Assembly (NCBI RefSeq): GCF_014656075.1
Contig: NZ_BNBS01000040.1
Span: forward strand, 1 to 64,000
Reading direction: 5' to 3'
Source of the DNA: Streptomyces hydrogenans
Lineage (GTDB): Bacteria; Actinomycetota; Actinomycetes; Streptomycetales; Streptomycetaceae
Length of the DNA: 64,000 nucleotides
The translations under genes were made by a program, and so were the position numbers. Positions within the stretch are counted from its first letter, which is position 1; each line of letters begins with the position of its first letter. Shown here piece after piece: positions 8,375 through 19,577 of this stretch. The notes beneath the pieces are model-generated. The model saw only the letters and a list, made by a program, of their open reading frames with translations. It had not been told where the DNA came from and ran no database searches.

Positions 8375-8995
8375 GTGATGAGCAGCGCGGACGGTACGGC
8401 AGGGAGCTCGCTCGGACGTCCGTCCGGGGAGAGCGCCGCGTATCCGCTTCACGGCAGTGTGGGCGACTTCGGCGCGGAGCGGGACGCCGGGGTGGCGGAC
8501 GAGGCGATCGGGTACCGCGGTCCCACGGCCTGCGCGGCCGCCGGCATCACCTACCGCCAACTGGACTACTGGGCGCGCACCGGGCTCGTCGAGCCGAGCG
8601 TGCGGCCCGCGTACGGCTCCGGGACGCAGCGGCTGTACAGCTTCCGTGACGTCGTCGTCCTGAAGATCGTGAAGCGGTTCCTCGACACGGGGGTCGCGCT
8701 GCAGAACATCCGGGCCGCCGTGCAGCACCTGCGCGCCCGGGGTTTCCGCGATCTGGAGCGGATGACGCTGATGAGCGACGGGGCGACCGTCTACGAGTGC
8801 TCCTCGCCGGACGAGGTGGTCTCGCTGCTCCAGGGTGGGCAGGGGGTCTTCGGCATCGCGGTGGGCGTCGTCTGGCGGGACGTCGAGGCGGCGCTCTCGC
8901 AGCTGCACGGGGAGCGTGTGGACACCGGCGAGACGCTGGTGGGGCACAACCCGCAGGACGAGCTGGCGCGGCGCCGGCGCGACCGGGCCGTCTGA
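8375..8995 (+). CDS. MerR family transcriptional regulator (ResR/McdR type)
   Basis: 206 residues. The HTH occupies about residues 45-115 (TYRQLDYWARTGLV, then YSFRDVVVLKIVKRFLD), and a C-terminal domain lacks sensor cysteines. It is the downstream partner of ftsR and the DUF151 gene, corresponding in position to mycobacterial Rv1830 (ResR/McdR), which affects growth and division timing. That equivalence comes from gene order and family knowledge. GTG 8375 or ATG 8378 both suit the GGAGG at 8364; the gene has its own promoter and palindromic sites upstream. Confidence 0.85.
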   Translation: MMSSADGTAGSSLGRPSGESAAYPLHGSVGDFGAERDAGVADEAIGYRGPTACAAAGITYRQLDYWARTGLVEPSVRPAYGSGTQRLYSFRDVVVLKIVKRFLDTGVALQNIRAAVQHLRARGFRDLERMTLMSDGATVYECSSPDEVVSLLQGGQGVFGIAVGVVWRDVEAALSQLHGERVDTGETLVGHNPQDELARRRRDRAV

Positions 8996-9067
8996 GGTTC
9001 TTCCGGGAGCCGGTGCGGGCGGGGCCCGTACCGGCGATTGTCAGTGGCGTGAGGCAGCATCGGAGAC

Positions 9068-10495
9068 GTGAGAGCCGCCCCCACGATCCTGCATCTGGAC
9101 ATGGATGCCTTCTTCGCCGCCGCCGAGCAGGCGTCGAAGCCGAGTCTGCGCGGCAAGCCGGTGGTCGTGGGCGGTCTCGGGCCGCGTGGTGTGGTGGCGA
9201 CGGCGTCGTACGAGGCGCGGCGCTTCGGGGTGCATTCGGCGATGCCGATGGGGCAGGCGCGGCGGCTCGCGCCCAACGCCGCGTATCTGGTGCCGCGCTT
9301 CGCGTTCTACCGGGCGATCAGCGGGCAGGTGATGGAGCTCCTCGGGCGGTTGTCGCCGCTGGTGGAGCCGCTGAGCCTGGACGAGGCGTTCGTGGATCTG
9401 GAGGCCGGGGGGCTGGCGGACGACAGCGCGGGCGCGCGGGCGGTGGGGGAGCGGCTGCGGGCGGAGATCCTGGCGACGACCGGGCTGACCGGGTCGGTGG
9501 GGCTCGCGGGGTCCAAGATGCTGGCGAAGATCGCGTCGGAGGAGGCGAAGCCGGACGGACTGGTGCTGATCGAGCCGGGGACGGAGCGGGCACTGCTGGC
9601 GCCCCGTTCGGTGCGGATCATCCCGGGGGTGGGGCCGGCCACCGGTGACCATCTGCGGCGGGCCGGGATCACGACGGTCGCCGAGGTGGTGGAGGCGGGC
9701 GAGGACGAGCTCGTACGGATCCTGGGGCGGTCGCACGGGGCCTCGCTGTACCGGATGGCGCGGGGGCACGACGACCGGCCCGTGGTGGCCGAGCGGGACG
9801 CGAAGTCGGTCTCGGTGGAGGACACCTTCGACATCGACCTGCACGACCGGCTGCGGATCCGGCTGGAGGTCGAGCGGCTGGCGGAGCGGTGCGTGACGAG
9901 GCTGCGGGGCTCGGGGCACTCGGGGCGGACGATCGTGCTGAAGGTGCGGCGGTACGACTTCTCGACGCTGACGCGGTCGGAGACGCTGCGGGGGCCCACG
10001 GACGATCCGCTGGTGGTGCGGGAGGCGGCGGAGCGGCTGCTGGAGCTGGTGGACACGACGGGCGGGGTGCGGCTGCTGGGCGTCGGAGTGAGCGGGCTGG
10101 CCGATTACACGCAGGAGGACCTGTTCGCGCAGGCCGGGGCGGAGGCGGGGACGTCGGCGGGTGGGGAGGCGGCGGAGGCCGTCGTCGCCGAGGAGCCGGC
10201 CGAGCGTCCGGCCGTGGCTCCGGCCGCGGTGCCGCCGGCGGCCGGGACCGCGTCGCGGCGGTGGGCCCCGGGGCACGACGTGCGGCACGCGGTGCTCGGG
10301 GCGGGCTGGGTGCAGGGCAGCGGGCTCGGCCGGGTCACCGTCCGTTTCGAGGAGCCGGGGAGTACGGCTCCGGGGCGGGTGCGGACCTTCACGGTGGACG
10401 ATCCGGAGCTGGAGCCGGCCGATCCGCTGCCGCTGGTGCCGGGCGGGGTGACGGGGGCGGAGGGGGCCGCCCCGGTCGTCCGCGCGGGTGAGTGA
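9068..10495 (+). CDS. dinB: DNA polymerase IV
   Basis: Y-family translesion polymerase, 475 residues. Catalytic acidic residues are in HLDMDAFFA (D11) and SLDEAF (D105, E106). YEARRFGVHSAMP, a helix-hairpin-helix IPGVGPATG and the little-finger domain follow. QEDLF near residue 350 is a likely sliding-clamp binding motif. The last ~100 residues are an Ala/Pro linker plus a small domain (HAVLGAGWVQGSGLGRVTVR), which resembles the Tudor-like C-terminus of actinobacterial UvrD/PcrA helicases. E. coli Pol IV ends soon after the clamp motif, so this tail is extra. GTG start. A hairpin terminator begins at the stop codon. Confidence 0.93.
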   Translation: MRAAPTILHLDMDAFFAAAEQASKPSLRGKPVVVGGLGPRGVVATASYEARRFGVHSAMPMGQARRLAPNAAYLVPRFAFYRAISGQVMELLGRLSPLVEPLSLDEAFVDLEAGGLADDSAGARAVGERLRAEILATTGLTGSVGLAGSKMLAKIASEEAKPDGLVLIEPGTERALLAPRSVRIIPGVGPATGDHLRRAGITTVAEVVEAGEDELVRILGRSHGASLYRMARGHDDRPVVAERDAKSVSVEDTFDIDLHDRLRIRLEVERLAERCVTRLRGSGHSGRTIVLKVRRYDFSTLTRSETLRGPTDDPLVVREAAERLLELVDTTGGVRLLGVGVSGLADYTQEDLFAQAGAEAGTSAGGEAAEAVVAEEPAERPAVAPAAVPPAAGTASRRWAPGHDVRHAVLGAGWVQGSGLGRVTVRFEEPGSTAPGRVRTFTVDDPELEPADPLPLVPGGVTGAEGAAPVVRAGE

Positions 10496-10523
10496 GCCCG
10501 TTCCGGGCGGGCCGGACGGGCTC
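10494..10523. terminator. hairpin between convergent dinB and PRC-barrel genes
   Basis: GAGCCCGT(T)CCGG pairs with CCGGACGGGCTC through one bulged T. It begins within the dinB stop codon and precedes the convergent gene end at 10551. Confidence 0.55.
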
Positions 10524-10550
10524 CGTACGGGATCCTCGGGGCCGCGTCCG

Positions 10551-10922
10551 CTACGCGGCGTCGTCCTGGCCGGCGAGCCGTCCGAAATCGGGGATCCGGT
10601 CCGGCGGGGGCGGCAGCGTCAGCTCGTAATGGCGGTAGAGCTGGAGCTCCTGCTCGGGGGAGAGGTGGCGGCCCACGCCGAAGTCCGGCGCGTCCTTGAT
10701 CAGGGAGCGCTCGAAGGGGATGTGGAGGCCGTCGTCGGCCAGCTCGCTCGGCTCCAGCGGGACGAAGGCGTCCCTGCTGAACAGGCCGGTGCGGACGGCC
10801 GCCCACTCGGGGATGCCGGTCGCGTCGTCCAGGTACACCTCGTCCACGGTTCCGATCTTGTGTCCGTTCCGGTCGAACGCCTTGCGGCCGATCAGGCTGC
10901 GCGGATCGATGTCGGTCTGCAC
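10551..10922 (-). CDS. PRC-barrel domain protein
   Basis: A 123-residue soluble protein. A PRC-barrel fold is indicated by SLIGRKAFDRNGHKIGTVDE and VYLDD...PEWAAV, followed by a short helical tail (LSPEQELQLYRHY). PRC-barrels bind protein or RNA partners; the specific partner is unknown. I chose GTG 10922 because GGAGGGA lies just before it. An ATG at 10988 in the same frame would add 22 residues but has no ribosome site. It is convergent with dinB and divergent from the gcvP riboswitch leader. Confidence 0.75.
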   Translation of the reverse strand: MQTDIDPRSLIGRKAFDRNGHKIGTVDEVYLDDATGIPEWAAVRTGLFSRDAFVPLEPSELADDGLHIPFERSLIKDAPDFGVGRHLSPEQELQLYRHYELTLPPPPDRIPDFGRLAGQDDAA

Positions 10923-11039
10923 GGTCCCTCCAACTGGTCGCAACTGCTCTACACCCCTACGAAAGTGCACAACTGGGATGTCGGCCACTTGAGCGATGAG
11001 GGCGACAACGGCGCTGGTAGGCTGGCTGTGGCTGTCGAC

Positions 11040-11250
11040 ACCGTGCGGGAGAGTCCATCGGAGAAGGTTTCCGGTGGCGCCGAAGGAGCAAATCCTCCCC
11101 GGAATCTCTCAGGCACCCGGTACCGCGCGGGCGAGGTCACTCTGGAAAGCAGGGCGGGAGTCCGACGGCATCCGCTCTCACCGACGGTGAAAGCCGGCGT
11201 GCCCACGGGCATGCCGGTGAAGCTCTCAGGTTGAGATGACAGAGGGGGAG
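11040..11250 (+). promoter_or_regulatory. tandem glycine riboswitch upstream of gcvP
   Basis: Two consecutive aptamers. The first has GCGGGAGAG, GCCGAAGGAGCAA, AATCTCTCAGG and a TCACTCTGG end (about 11042-11148). The second has GCGGGAG, CACCGACGGTGAAAG, AGCTCTCAGG and GATGACAGAGGGGG (about 11151-11248). The conserved CTCTCAGG and GACAGAGGGG elements are diagnostic of gcvT-type aptamers. The leader ends 65 bp before gcvP. It should switch glycine cleavage on when glycine is abundant. A TAGGCT box at 11018 could be the -10 element. Confidence 0.93.
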
Positions 11251-11314
11251 GCCGTCCGGGCACCCGCGCCGTGGTGCCCCTCGCAGGTCGTGACGACCAG
11301 GAGGCCCCCGCATC

Positions 11315-14200
<2,886 letters not shown>

Positions 14201-14214
14201 CCGCCGGCGTGACA

Positions 14215-14250
14215 GAGGGCCGGTCCGGAGTCTCCTCCGGGCCGGCCCTC
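14215..14250. terminator. bidirectional terminator after gcvP
   Basis: A 15-bp stem with one G-U pair (GAGGGCCGGTCCGGA at 14215-14229 with 14236-14250) and a 6-base loop. It lies between convergent gcvP and the DUF5999 gene. Confidence 0.8.
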
Positions 14251-14270
14251 GGCGCTGCCCGCGCCGTGCC

Positions 14271-14477
14271 TCAGGCGGCCGTCGTCACCCGGCCCGTCGT
14301 GAGCGGCCGGTGCGGCGCGATGATCTGCCCGTCCGGCAGCAGTTCGCCGGTGTCCTCGAAGAGCAGGACACCGTTGCACAGCAGGCTCCACCCCTGCTCC
14401 GGGTGGCACGCCACCGGGGCGGCGGCCTCACGGTCGGCGGAGTCGGCGGTGGGACAGGCAGGCTGGTGCTGGCACAT
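14271..14477 (-). CDS. DUF5999-like small protein
   Basis: 68 residues beginning MCQHQPACPTADSADREA, with a conserved-looking core HPEQGWSLLCNGVLLFEDTG and GQIIAPHRP. It matches a Streptomyces-specific small protein family that I recall as DUF5999. Cys2 with His3 and His/Cys residues further on could bind metal, which is an inference. The start at 14477 was preferred over longer in-frame starts because upstream residues are low-complexity and the conserved part begins here. A TTGACC/TGATGC pair about 155 bp upstream is a possible promoter. Function unknown. Confidence 0.75.
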   Translation of the reverse strand: MCQHQPACPTADSADREAAAPVACHPEQGWSLLCNGVLLFEDTGELLPDGQIIAPHRPLTTGRVTTAA

Positions 14478-14838
14478 GGGTGGGTTCTTTCGCTGCGTCG
14501 TGGTGGATGTCCTGCGGCTGTTCGCGCTCATGGCCGCCCCCGTCGGTCGGTTCGGTTCCGGTCCCAGTCTTGCCGCACGGACGGCCTTCCGTAGGGATTT
14601 CGCGTCAGCTCGTCCTCTCCCGGGAAGACGCATCACCCGCAGGGGCGGTTCAGGTCAACGCCCCCGTCCTTTCGGGTGGTTCGGGGTGGCCCGAGCGGGC
14701 TAGTCCGTCCGGGAGGGGTGTTCGGGGTGGGTGTTCGGACGGTGGGTCCGGGCGTGCGAGGGATGGGGGAGCACCTGTTCCGGACAGGGGTGCGCCCCGT
14801 GACCCGGGTGGGTCACGGGGCGCGGGGCGCGGGCCGGA
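14478..14838. other. intergenic region with promoter candidate and terminator
   Basis: There is no convincing gene. On the minus strand TTGACC (14658-14653) and TGATGC (14635-14630), 17 bp apart, could drive the DUF5999 gene. A 14-bp perfect hairpin, GCGCCCCGTGACCC at 14792-14805 with 14810-14823, is probably the terminator of the minus-strand gene ending at 14839. Confidence 0.6.
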
Positions 14839-15429
14839 TCAGGCGGACGCCGCGGATCCGAGGAGCGGCGGCGGTGCGAGGCGGGTGCTGAGCACGGGCA
14901 GCAGATCGGCCACCCGGTAGGGGCGGTTGGCGGCGATGCCGGGCGGCGCGGGGGCGAGCGGCACCAGCACGTCGGCGGACTCCGCGCCCGGCTCCGTACC
15001 GTCCGGGTCCTGCTCCGCGTGCAGCCACAGCGTGAGCATGTACAGCTCCGGCACCGAGAGCAGCCGCGGCTGGTACGTGCCCGGCAGCGCCTCGGCCTGG
15101 ACCAGTGCCCGCTCCGTGGCGGCCACGTACGGTCCCTCGAAGAAGTGCGAGAAGGACCAGCCGTCCGGTGTGAGCATGGTGTCCGCGGCGGCGACGGCCC
15201 GGTCCCCGCTCCGGATCAGGAACCGCCAGCCGACGAGCCGGGTGCCCGGCTCGTGCCCGGGGGCCTCGGAGATCCTCAGCACGTGGACGGGCAGCGGGAG
15301 TTCGGGACACAGCGGTCCGGAAGCGGCCCGCAGGGCCGGGGTGCGGGCCTCTCGGACGGCCGTGGGCGAGCCGAGTGCCGCGAGGACACTGCGGAGGGCC
15401 GGCGCGGGGGCCGGGGAGGGTCGGAGCAT
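14839..15429 (-). CDS. hypothetical protein
   Basis: 196 residues from ATG 15429; no family recognised. There is no signal peptide or membrane helix. A mixed alpha/beta core contains WRFLIRSGDR, WSFSHFFEGPYVAATE and LYMLTLWLH. Codon use matches real Streptomyces genes. A GTG at 15459 in frame overlaps the stop of a possible small upstream gene and would allow coupling, but GAGAGG lies better for 15429. A strong hairpin follows the stop. Confidence 0.65.
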   Translation of the reverse strand: MLRPSPAPAPALRSVLAALGSPTAVREARTPALRAASGPLCPELPLPVHVLRISEAPGHEPGTRLVGWRFLIRSGDRAVAAADTMLTPDGWSFSHFFEGPYVAATERALVQAEALPGTYQPRLLSVPELYMLTLWLHAEQDPDGTEPGAESADVLVPLAPAPPGIAANRPYRVADLLPVLSTRLAPPPLLGSAASA

Positions 15430-15448
15430 CGTGTGGGTCGCCTCTCGC

Positions 15449-15655
15449 TCAGGAGACACGGGGATACGGGTACAGGTGCGGGTCCTGGTAAGGGCCTTGG
15501 TACGGGTCCTGGTAAGGGTCTTCTTGCGGGTCCTGGTACGGGGACGCGGCTGCGGCCGGGTACGACGGCGCTGTCGGCGGCGGGGGCGGAGCGGGGGGCC
15601 ACGGGTCGTGGCCGGTCGCCGGCGCTCTGCCTCGTCCGCGGAGTTTATACGACAC
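15449..15655 (-). CDS. possible small proline-rich repeat protein
   Basis: An open frame of 68 residues from GTG 15655, starting VSYKLRGRGRAP, with a poly-Pro run and a tail of PYQDP/PYQGP repeats. Codon choice is consistent with coding (third positions mostly G/C), and the 3' end meets the next gene on the same strand. There is no clear ribosome binding site and no family recognised. The repeat DNA alone could create such a frame, so this is tentative. Confidence 0.4.
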   Translation of the reverse strand: MSYKLRGRGRAPATGHDPWPPAPPPPPTAPSYPAAAASPYQDPQEDPYQDPYQGPYQDPHLYPYPRVS

Positions 15656-16014
15656 GTGTTCAGTGATTGTTTCCGCTAGACCGCGCCGATATTCCTGACA
15701 AGGTGTCATCCGGTCGTATCCGGCCGGTCGTCGGGCGCAATCGGAGCGAGGACAGGATCTCCGTCCTCACATTCCCCGGCAAGCCGGACGTAGGAATTCC
15801 GAAAGCCGCGCCGCCCGTACCGGGGAGGCAATATGACATTGGTATATGTCGACGACCCGTTCCGGAGGTGAGGGTTCGCGCGCGCGGCGACAGGTTCGTA
15901 CCAGACTATCCGTGGAGCGGCCGGAAACGCAGGCGTTGTCGATCAGTGGCGTGGGCATCATCGTCCGTACGCGCGGCCCCGCCCGGTGGCCGCCCACGCG
16001 GGAGGGACGCCTCG
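15656..16014. other. AT-richer upstream region of the GCS2-family gene
   Basis: This is less GC-rich than the surroundings. A 12-codon ORF (15833-15871, MTLVYVDDPFRR) with GGGGAGG 4 bases before its ATG lies in it and could be a leader peptide. No other gene is supported. Promoters for both flanking directions probably sit here, but I cannot name one with confidence. Confidence 0.4.
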
Positions 16015-17520
16015 ATGGGGGAGAAGGTCGTGACGGACGGGTTCGGCCCGGCCGACCGGCAGCGCTACCGGCGCAAGCTCCAGCAGTGTCTGGCGGGGCT
16101 GGCCCGGCTCCTCGCGGAGCAGCGGTTCGACCGCCCGCGCAACCTCATGGGCGTCGAGATCGAACTCAATCTCGCGGGCTCCGACGGACTCCCCCGGATG
16201 CTGAACGGCGCCGTCCTCGAAAAGATCGCCAGCACCGATTTCCAGACCGAACTCGGAATGTTCAACCTGGAAGTGAACATCGCCCCGCGCCGGCTCGGCG
16301 GCCACGTTTTCGACCGGCTCGCGGAAGAGCTGAGAACCGGACTGGGATATGCCGACCGGCAGGCCGCCGAACTCGACGCCGGCATCCTCATGATCGGCAT
16401 ACTCCCGACCCTCTCCCAGCGCGATCTGGTCTTCGAGAACCTTTCCTCCGCGGACCGCTACGCGCTGCTCAACGACCAGATCCTCGTCGCCCGCGGAGAA
16501 CGGATCACGCTCGACATCCAGGGCGTCGAAACGCTCCGGCACACCTCCGAGTCGATCATCGCGGAGGCCGCCTGCACCTCGGTGCAGCTCCACCTCCAGG
16601 TCACGCCGGCCCGCTTCTCCTCCGTCTGGAACGCCGCCCAGGCCGTCGCCGGGGTGCAGATAGCCCTCGGCGCCAACTCGCCGTTCGTCTTCGGCCGCGA
16701 GGTGTGGCGCGAGTCCCGCCCGCCGCTCTTCACCCAGGCCACCGACACCCGTCCGCCCGAACTCCAGTCCCAGGGCGTCCGGCCGCGCACCTGGTTCGGG
16801 GAGCGGTGGGTGGACTCGGTCTACGACCTCTTCGAGGAGAACGTGCGGTACTTCCCCTCCCTGCTGCCGCTGTGCGACGAGGAGGACCCGCTGCGGGTGC
16901 TCGACGACGGCGGGGTGCCGCAGCTCAAGGAGCTCGTCCTGCACAACGGCACGGTGTACCGCTGGAACCGGCCGGTCTACGGCTGGGTCGACGGCGTCCC
17001 GCACCTGAGGGTGGAGAACCGCGTCCTGCCCGCCGGGCCCACGGTCACCGACGTCCTCGCCAACGCCGCCTTCTACTACGGGCTCGTCCGCTCCCTCGCC
17101 GACGACCCGCGCCCGCTGTGGAAGCGGATGGCCTTCGAGGACGCGGAGGCCAACTTCGACGCGGCCTGCCGGCACGGCATCGAGGCGGAGCTGCGCTGGC
17201 CCCGGGCCGGACGCGCGGGCGGGACGGCGACCCAGCCCGCCGTGCGCCTCGTCCTCGACGAGCTGCTGCCGCTGGCCGCGGCGGGGCTCGACGCCTGGCA
17301 CATCGACCCGGCGGACCGCGACTTCTACCTGGGCGTCATCGAGCAGCGGTGCCGCCGCCGGGTGAACGGCGCGTCCTGGCAGGCCGACACCTTCCACCAG
17401 GCCCTGGACTCCGGCCTCGACCGCGAGGCGGCACTGGCCGCGACCACCCGGCGGTACCGCGAGCTGATGCTGGAGGGCGAACCGGTGCACACGTGGAAGG
17501 TGGGGATCGCGGGGGGCTGA
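16015..17520 (+). CDS. glutamate-cysteine ligase (GCS2) family protein
   Basis: 501 residues. The GCS2 carboxylate-amine ligase fold is suggested by NLMGVEIELNLAG near residue 45 (acidic metal-binding motif), FNLEVNIAPR, and VQLHLQVT with NSPFVFGREVWRE. The reaction would be ATP-dependent condensation of an amino acid with an amine or Cys. Streptomyces make mycothiol rather than glutathione, so the substrate is unlikely to be the textbook one. ATG 16015 follows GGAGGGA; longer in-frame starts were rejected for lack of conserved sequence. It is monocistronic in appearance. Confidence 0.8.
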   Translation: MGEKVVTDGFGPADRQRYRRKLQQCLAGLARLLAEQRFDRPRNLMGVEIELNLAGSDGLPRMLNGAVLEKIASTDFQTELGMFNLEVNIAPRRLGGHVFDRLAEELRTGLGYADRQAAELDAGILMIGILPTLSQRDLVFENLSSADRYALLNDQILVARGERITLDIQGVETLRHTSESIIAEAACTSVQLHLQVTPARFSSVWNAAQAVAGVQIALGANSPFVFGREVWRESRPPLFTQATDTRPPELQSQGVRPRTWFGERWVDSVYDLFEENVRYFPSLLPLCDEEDPLRVLDDGGVPQLKELVLHNGTVYRWNRPVYGWVDGVPHLRVENRVLPAGPTVTDVLANAAFYYGLVRSLADDPRPLWKRMAFEDAEANFDAACRHGIEAELRWPRAGRAGGTATQPAVRLVLDELLPLAAAGLDAWHIDPADRDFYLGVIEQRCRRRVNGASWQADTFHQALDSGLDREAALAATTRRYRELMLEGEPVHTWKVGIAGG

Positions 17521-17806
17521 GCGGGCGGGGGCCGGGCCGCGTTGGCGTCGGGCGAGTCGGCGGGGTGGACGGAGGCGCTGTCCTGGGGCGGGGGCCGGTG
17601 CCGGACGCGTTCTCGGGCGGGACGGCGCTTCGGATGTCTTCCGGGCGTGGACGCGCGCCCGGGGCGTGCCTCTCGGCCGGATGGGGTCCCGGGTGCGTTC
17701 CGGGCCCTGGATGGCGTTCCGGGGGTGCCGTCGCGCATGATCGTCGTGAGGGGGGCCGCGGGCCGGTCCCCGCCGGTGGTCGTGCGGGACGGGAACGGGA
17801 GACGGT

Positions 17807-18607
17807 GTGGTGTCGGAACAACGGGTCGTGGACGCCGGCCCGCCGCCGGGCGGTCTGTCGCGGCGGGTGCTGCGCTCCGAGACCCTCATCGTGCTGGCGC
17901 TCTCGCTCGGCGCGAGCGCGGTCTCCTCGCTCATCAGCTTCATCGGCTCGCTGACCAGGCCCGGCGCGCTCAAGGAACAGGCGGCCACCCTCAACGGCTC
18001 GTACGCCCCCGGGCGTCCCTGGCTCGACCTCACCTGGCAGCTCTTCGGCATCGCCACGGCCCTCGTGCCGGTCGTCCTCGTCGCCCACCTGCTGATGCGG
18101 GAGGGGTCCGGGATGCGGGCCATCGGCTTCGACCGGACCCGGCCCTGGCCCGACCTCGGGCGCGGGACGCTCGTGGCCGCCGGCATCGGCAGCGCGGGCC
18201 TCGCCTTCTACCTCGCGGCGCGCGCCTCCGGCTTCAACCTCACGGTGGTTCCCGAGTCGCTGCCCGACGTGTGGTGGAAGTACCCCGTCCTGATCCTCTC
18301 GGCGATCCAGAACTCCGTCCTGGAGGAGGTCATCGTCGTCGGCTACCTGCTGCGGCGGCTGGACCAGCTGGGATGGTCGCCGAAGGGCGCGCTGGTCGCG
18401 AGCGCGGTGCTGCGCGGCTCGTACCACCTCTACCAGGGCATCGGCGGCTTCATCGGCAACATGGTCATGGGCGTCGTCTTCGTGCTGCTCTACCGGCGCT
18501 GGGGCCGGGTGGGCCCGCTGGTGGTCGCCCACGCGCTGCTCGACATCGTGGCCTTCGTCGGCTACGGGCTGCTGGCGGGGAAGGTGGACTGGCTGCCCAC
18601 CGTGTGA
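17807..18607 (+). CDS. CPBP family intramembrane metalloprotease
   Basis: 266 residues with 6-8 hydrophobic segments. The CPBP (Abi) motifs are present: EEVIVVGYLLRRL (motif 1, paired glutamates), SYHLYQG (motif 2, His) and HALLD (motif 3, His). The family relates to eukaryotic CAAX prenyl proteases and some bacteriocin-immunity proteins; the substrate is unknown. GTG 17807 or the adjacent in-frame GTG 17810 starts the gene after GGGAGA. The preceding 286 bp contain no gene. A bidirectional terminator follows. Confidence 0.88.
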   Translation: MVSEQRVVDAGPPPGGLSRRVLRSETLIVLALSLGASAVSSLISFIGSLTRPGALKEQAATLNGSYAPGRPWLDLTWQLFGIATALVPVVLVAHLLMREGSGMRAIGFDRTRPWPDLGRGTLVAAGIGSAGLAFYLAARASGFNLTVVPESLPDVWWKYPVLILSAIQNSVLEEVIVVGYLLRRLDQLGWSPKGALVASAVLRGSYHLYQGIGGFIGNMVMGVVFVLLYRRWGRVGPLVVAHALLDIVAFVGYGLLAGKVDWLPTV

Positions 18608-18676
18608 GCGGGACGAGGCCGGAGCGGCGGAGGGCCGGTCCCGGAGGTCGCGGGGCGGAGGCCGGAGGTCGGAGTG

Positions 18677-18714
18677 CGGAGGGGCGTGCGGCGGTGGAGC
18701 CGTACGCCCCTCCG
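18677..18714. terminator. bidirectional terminator between CPBP and PhzF genes
   Basis: A 15-bp stem (18677-18691 with 18700-18714, one G-U pair) around an 8-base loop. It lies between two convergent genes. Confidence 0.65.
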
Positions 18715-18731
18715 GTGCGTCCGGGACCGGG

Positions 18732-19577
18732 TCAGGCGTGCAGCTCGCCGTCGATGACCGTCACGGCGCGGCCGGTGAGCAGGGTGCGGTCGCCGCGCAG
18801 GCGGGTGCGGACCAGGCCCGTGCGGGCGCCGCCCTGGAAGCCGGTGAGGTCGTCGCGGCCGAGGCGGGCCGACCAGTACGGGGCGAGCGCGGTGTGGGCG
18901 CTGCCGGTGACGGGGTCCTCGTCGATGCCGACGGACGGGAAGAAGCCGCGCGAGACGAAGTCGTAGCCGGCCCGCGGGTCGGCGGCGCGCGCGGTGGTGA
19001 TCACGCCGCGTGCCGAGTGGGCCCTGAGCGCCGCGTGGTCGGGGGTCAGGCCGCGGACGGCGGCCTCGTCGCGCAGCTCGACCACGAGGTCGCCGACGTG
19101 CGCGGCCGTGTCGTGGACGGCGACGACCTCCGCCCCGAGCGCCTCCGCCAGGCCCGCCGGGACCGGCGCGGGGGCGAGCGAGGAGGTCGGGAAGTCCAGG
19201 GTGATGTCGCCGTCCGCCCCGGTGACGGCGCCGAGGACGCCCGAGCGGGTCGCGAAGCGGACCGGGCCGGACGCCACGCCGGTGGTGTGCAGGACGTGGG
19301 CGGTGGCGAGGGTGGCGTGCCCGCACATGTCGACCTCGGTGGTCGGGGTGAACCAGCGCAGCGCCCAGTCGGCCTCGCCGCCCGCGGGCAGCGGGTGCGC
19401 GAAGGCGGTCTCGGAGAGGTTGACCTCGGCGGCCACCTTCTGGAGCCAGGAGTCGTCCGGGAAGGCGGCGGGGGAGCCGGACGAACCGGGGGAGTCGGAG
19501 GTGTCGAGGAGGACGACTCCGGCGGGGTTGCCGGAGAAGGGCCGGTCGGTGAAGGCGTCGACGATTCGGATGCGCAT
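18732..19577 (-). CDS. PhzF family phenazine-biosynthesis-like isomerase
   Basis: 281 residues. It begins MRIRIVDAFTDRPFSGNPAGVV, the PhzF signature, with the catalytic Glu in NLSETAF. CGHATLA and a second-half DPVTGSAHTAL follow, giving the two-domain diaminopimelate-epimerase-like fold. PhzF in pseudomonads isomerises a phenazine precursor, but most actinobacterial homologues stand alone and their substrates are unknown. No other phenazine genes are nearby. The start at 19577 is fixed by the conserved N-terminus. Confidence 0.9.
   Translation of the reverse strand: MRIRIVDAFTDRPFSGNPAGVVLLDTSDSPGSSGSPAAFPDDSWLQKVAAEVNLSETAFAHPLPAGGEADWALRWFTPTTEVDMCGHATLATAHVLHTTGVASGPVRFATRSGVLGAVTGADGDITLDFPTSSLAPAPVPAGLAEALGAEVVAVHDTAAHVGDLVVELRDEAAVRGLTPDHAALRAHSARGVITTARAADPRAGYDFVSRGFFPSVGIDEDPVTGSAHTALAPYWSARLGRDDLTGFQGGARTGLVRTRLRGDRTLLTGRAVTVIDGELHA

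Noticed and set aside
14637..14838. RNA gene between the DUF5999 and hypothetical genes
   Set aside because: The only strong structure is a terminator hairpin; no tRNA-like cloverleaf or known ncRNA motif was recognised.
15667..16014. Longer N-terminus for the GCS2-family protein from an upstream in-frame start
   Set aside because: The extra residues are not conserved-looking, and a strong GGAGGGA precedes the ATG at 16015.
18732..19577. Phenazine biosynthesis cluster
   Set aside because: Only a PhzF-like gene is present; no phzA/B/D/E/G neighbours. The family is widespread outside phenazine pathways.
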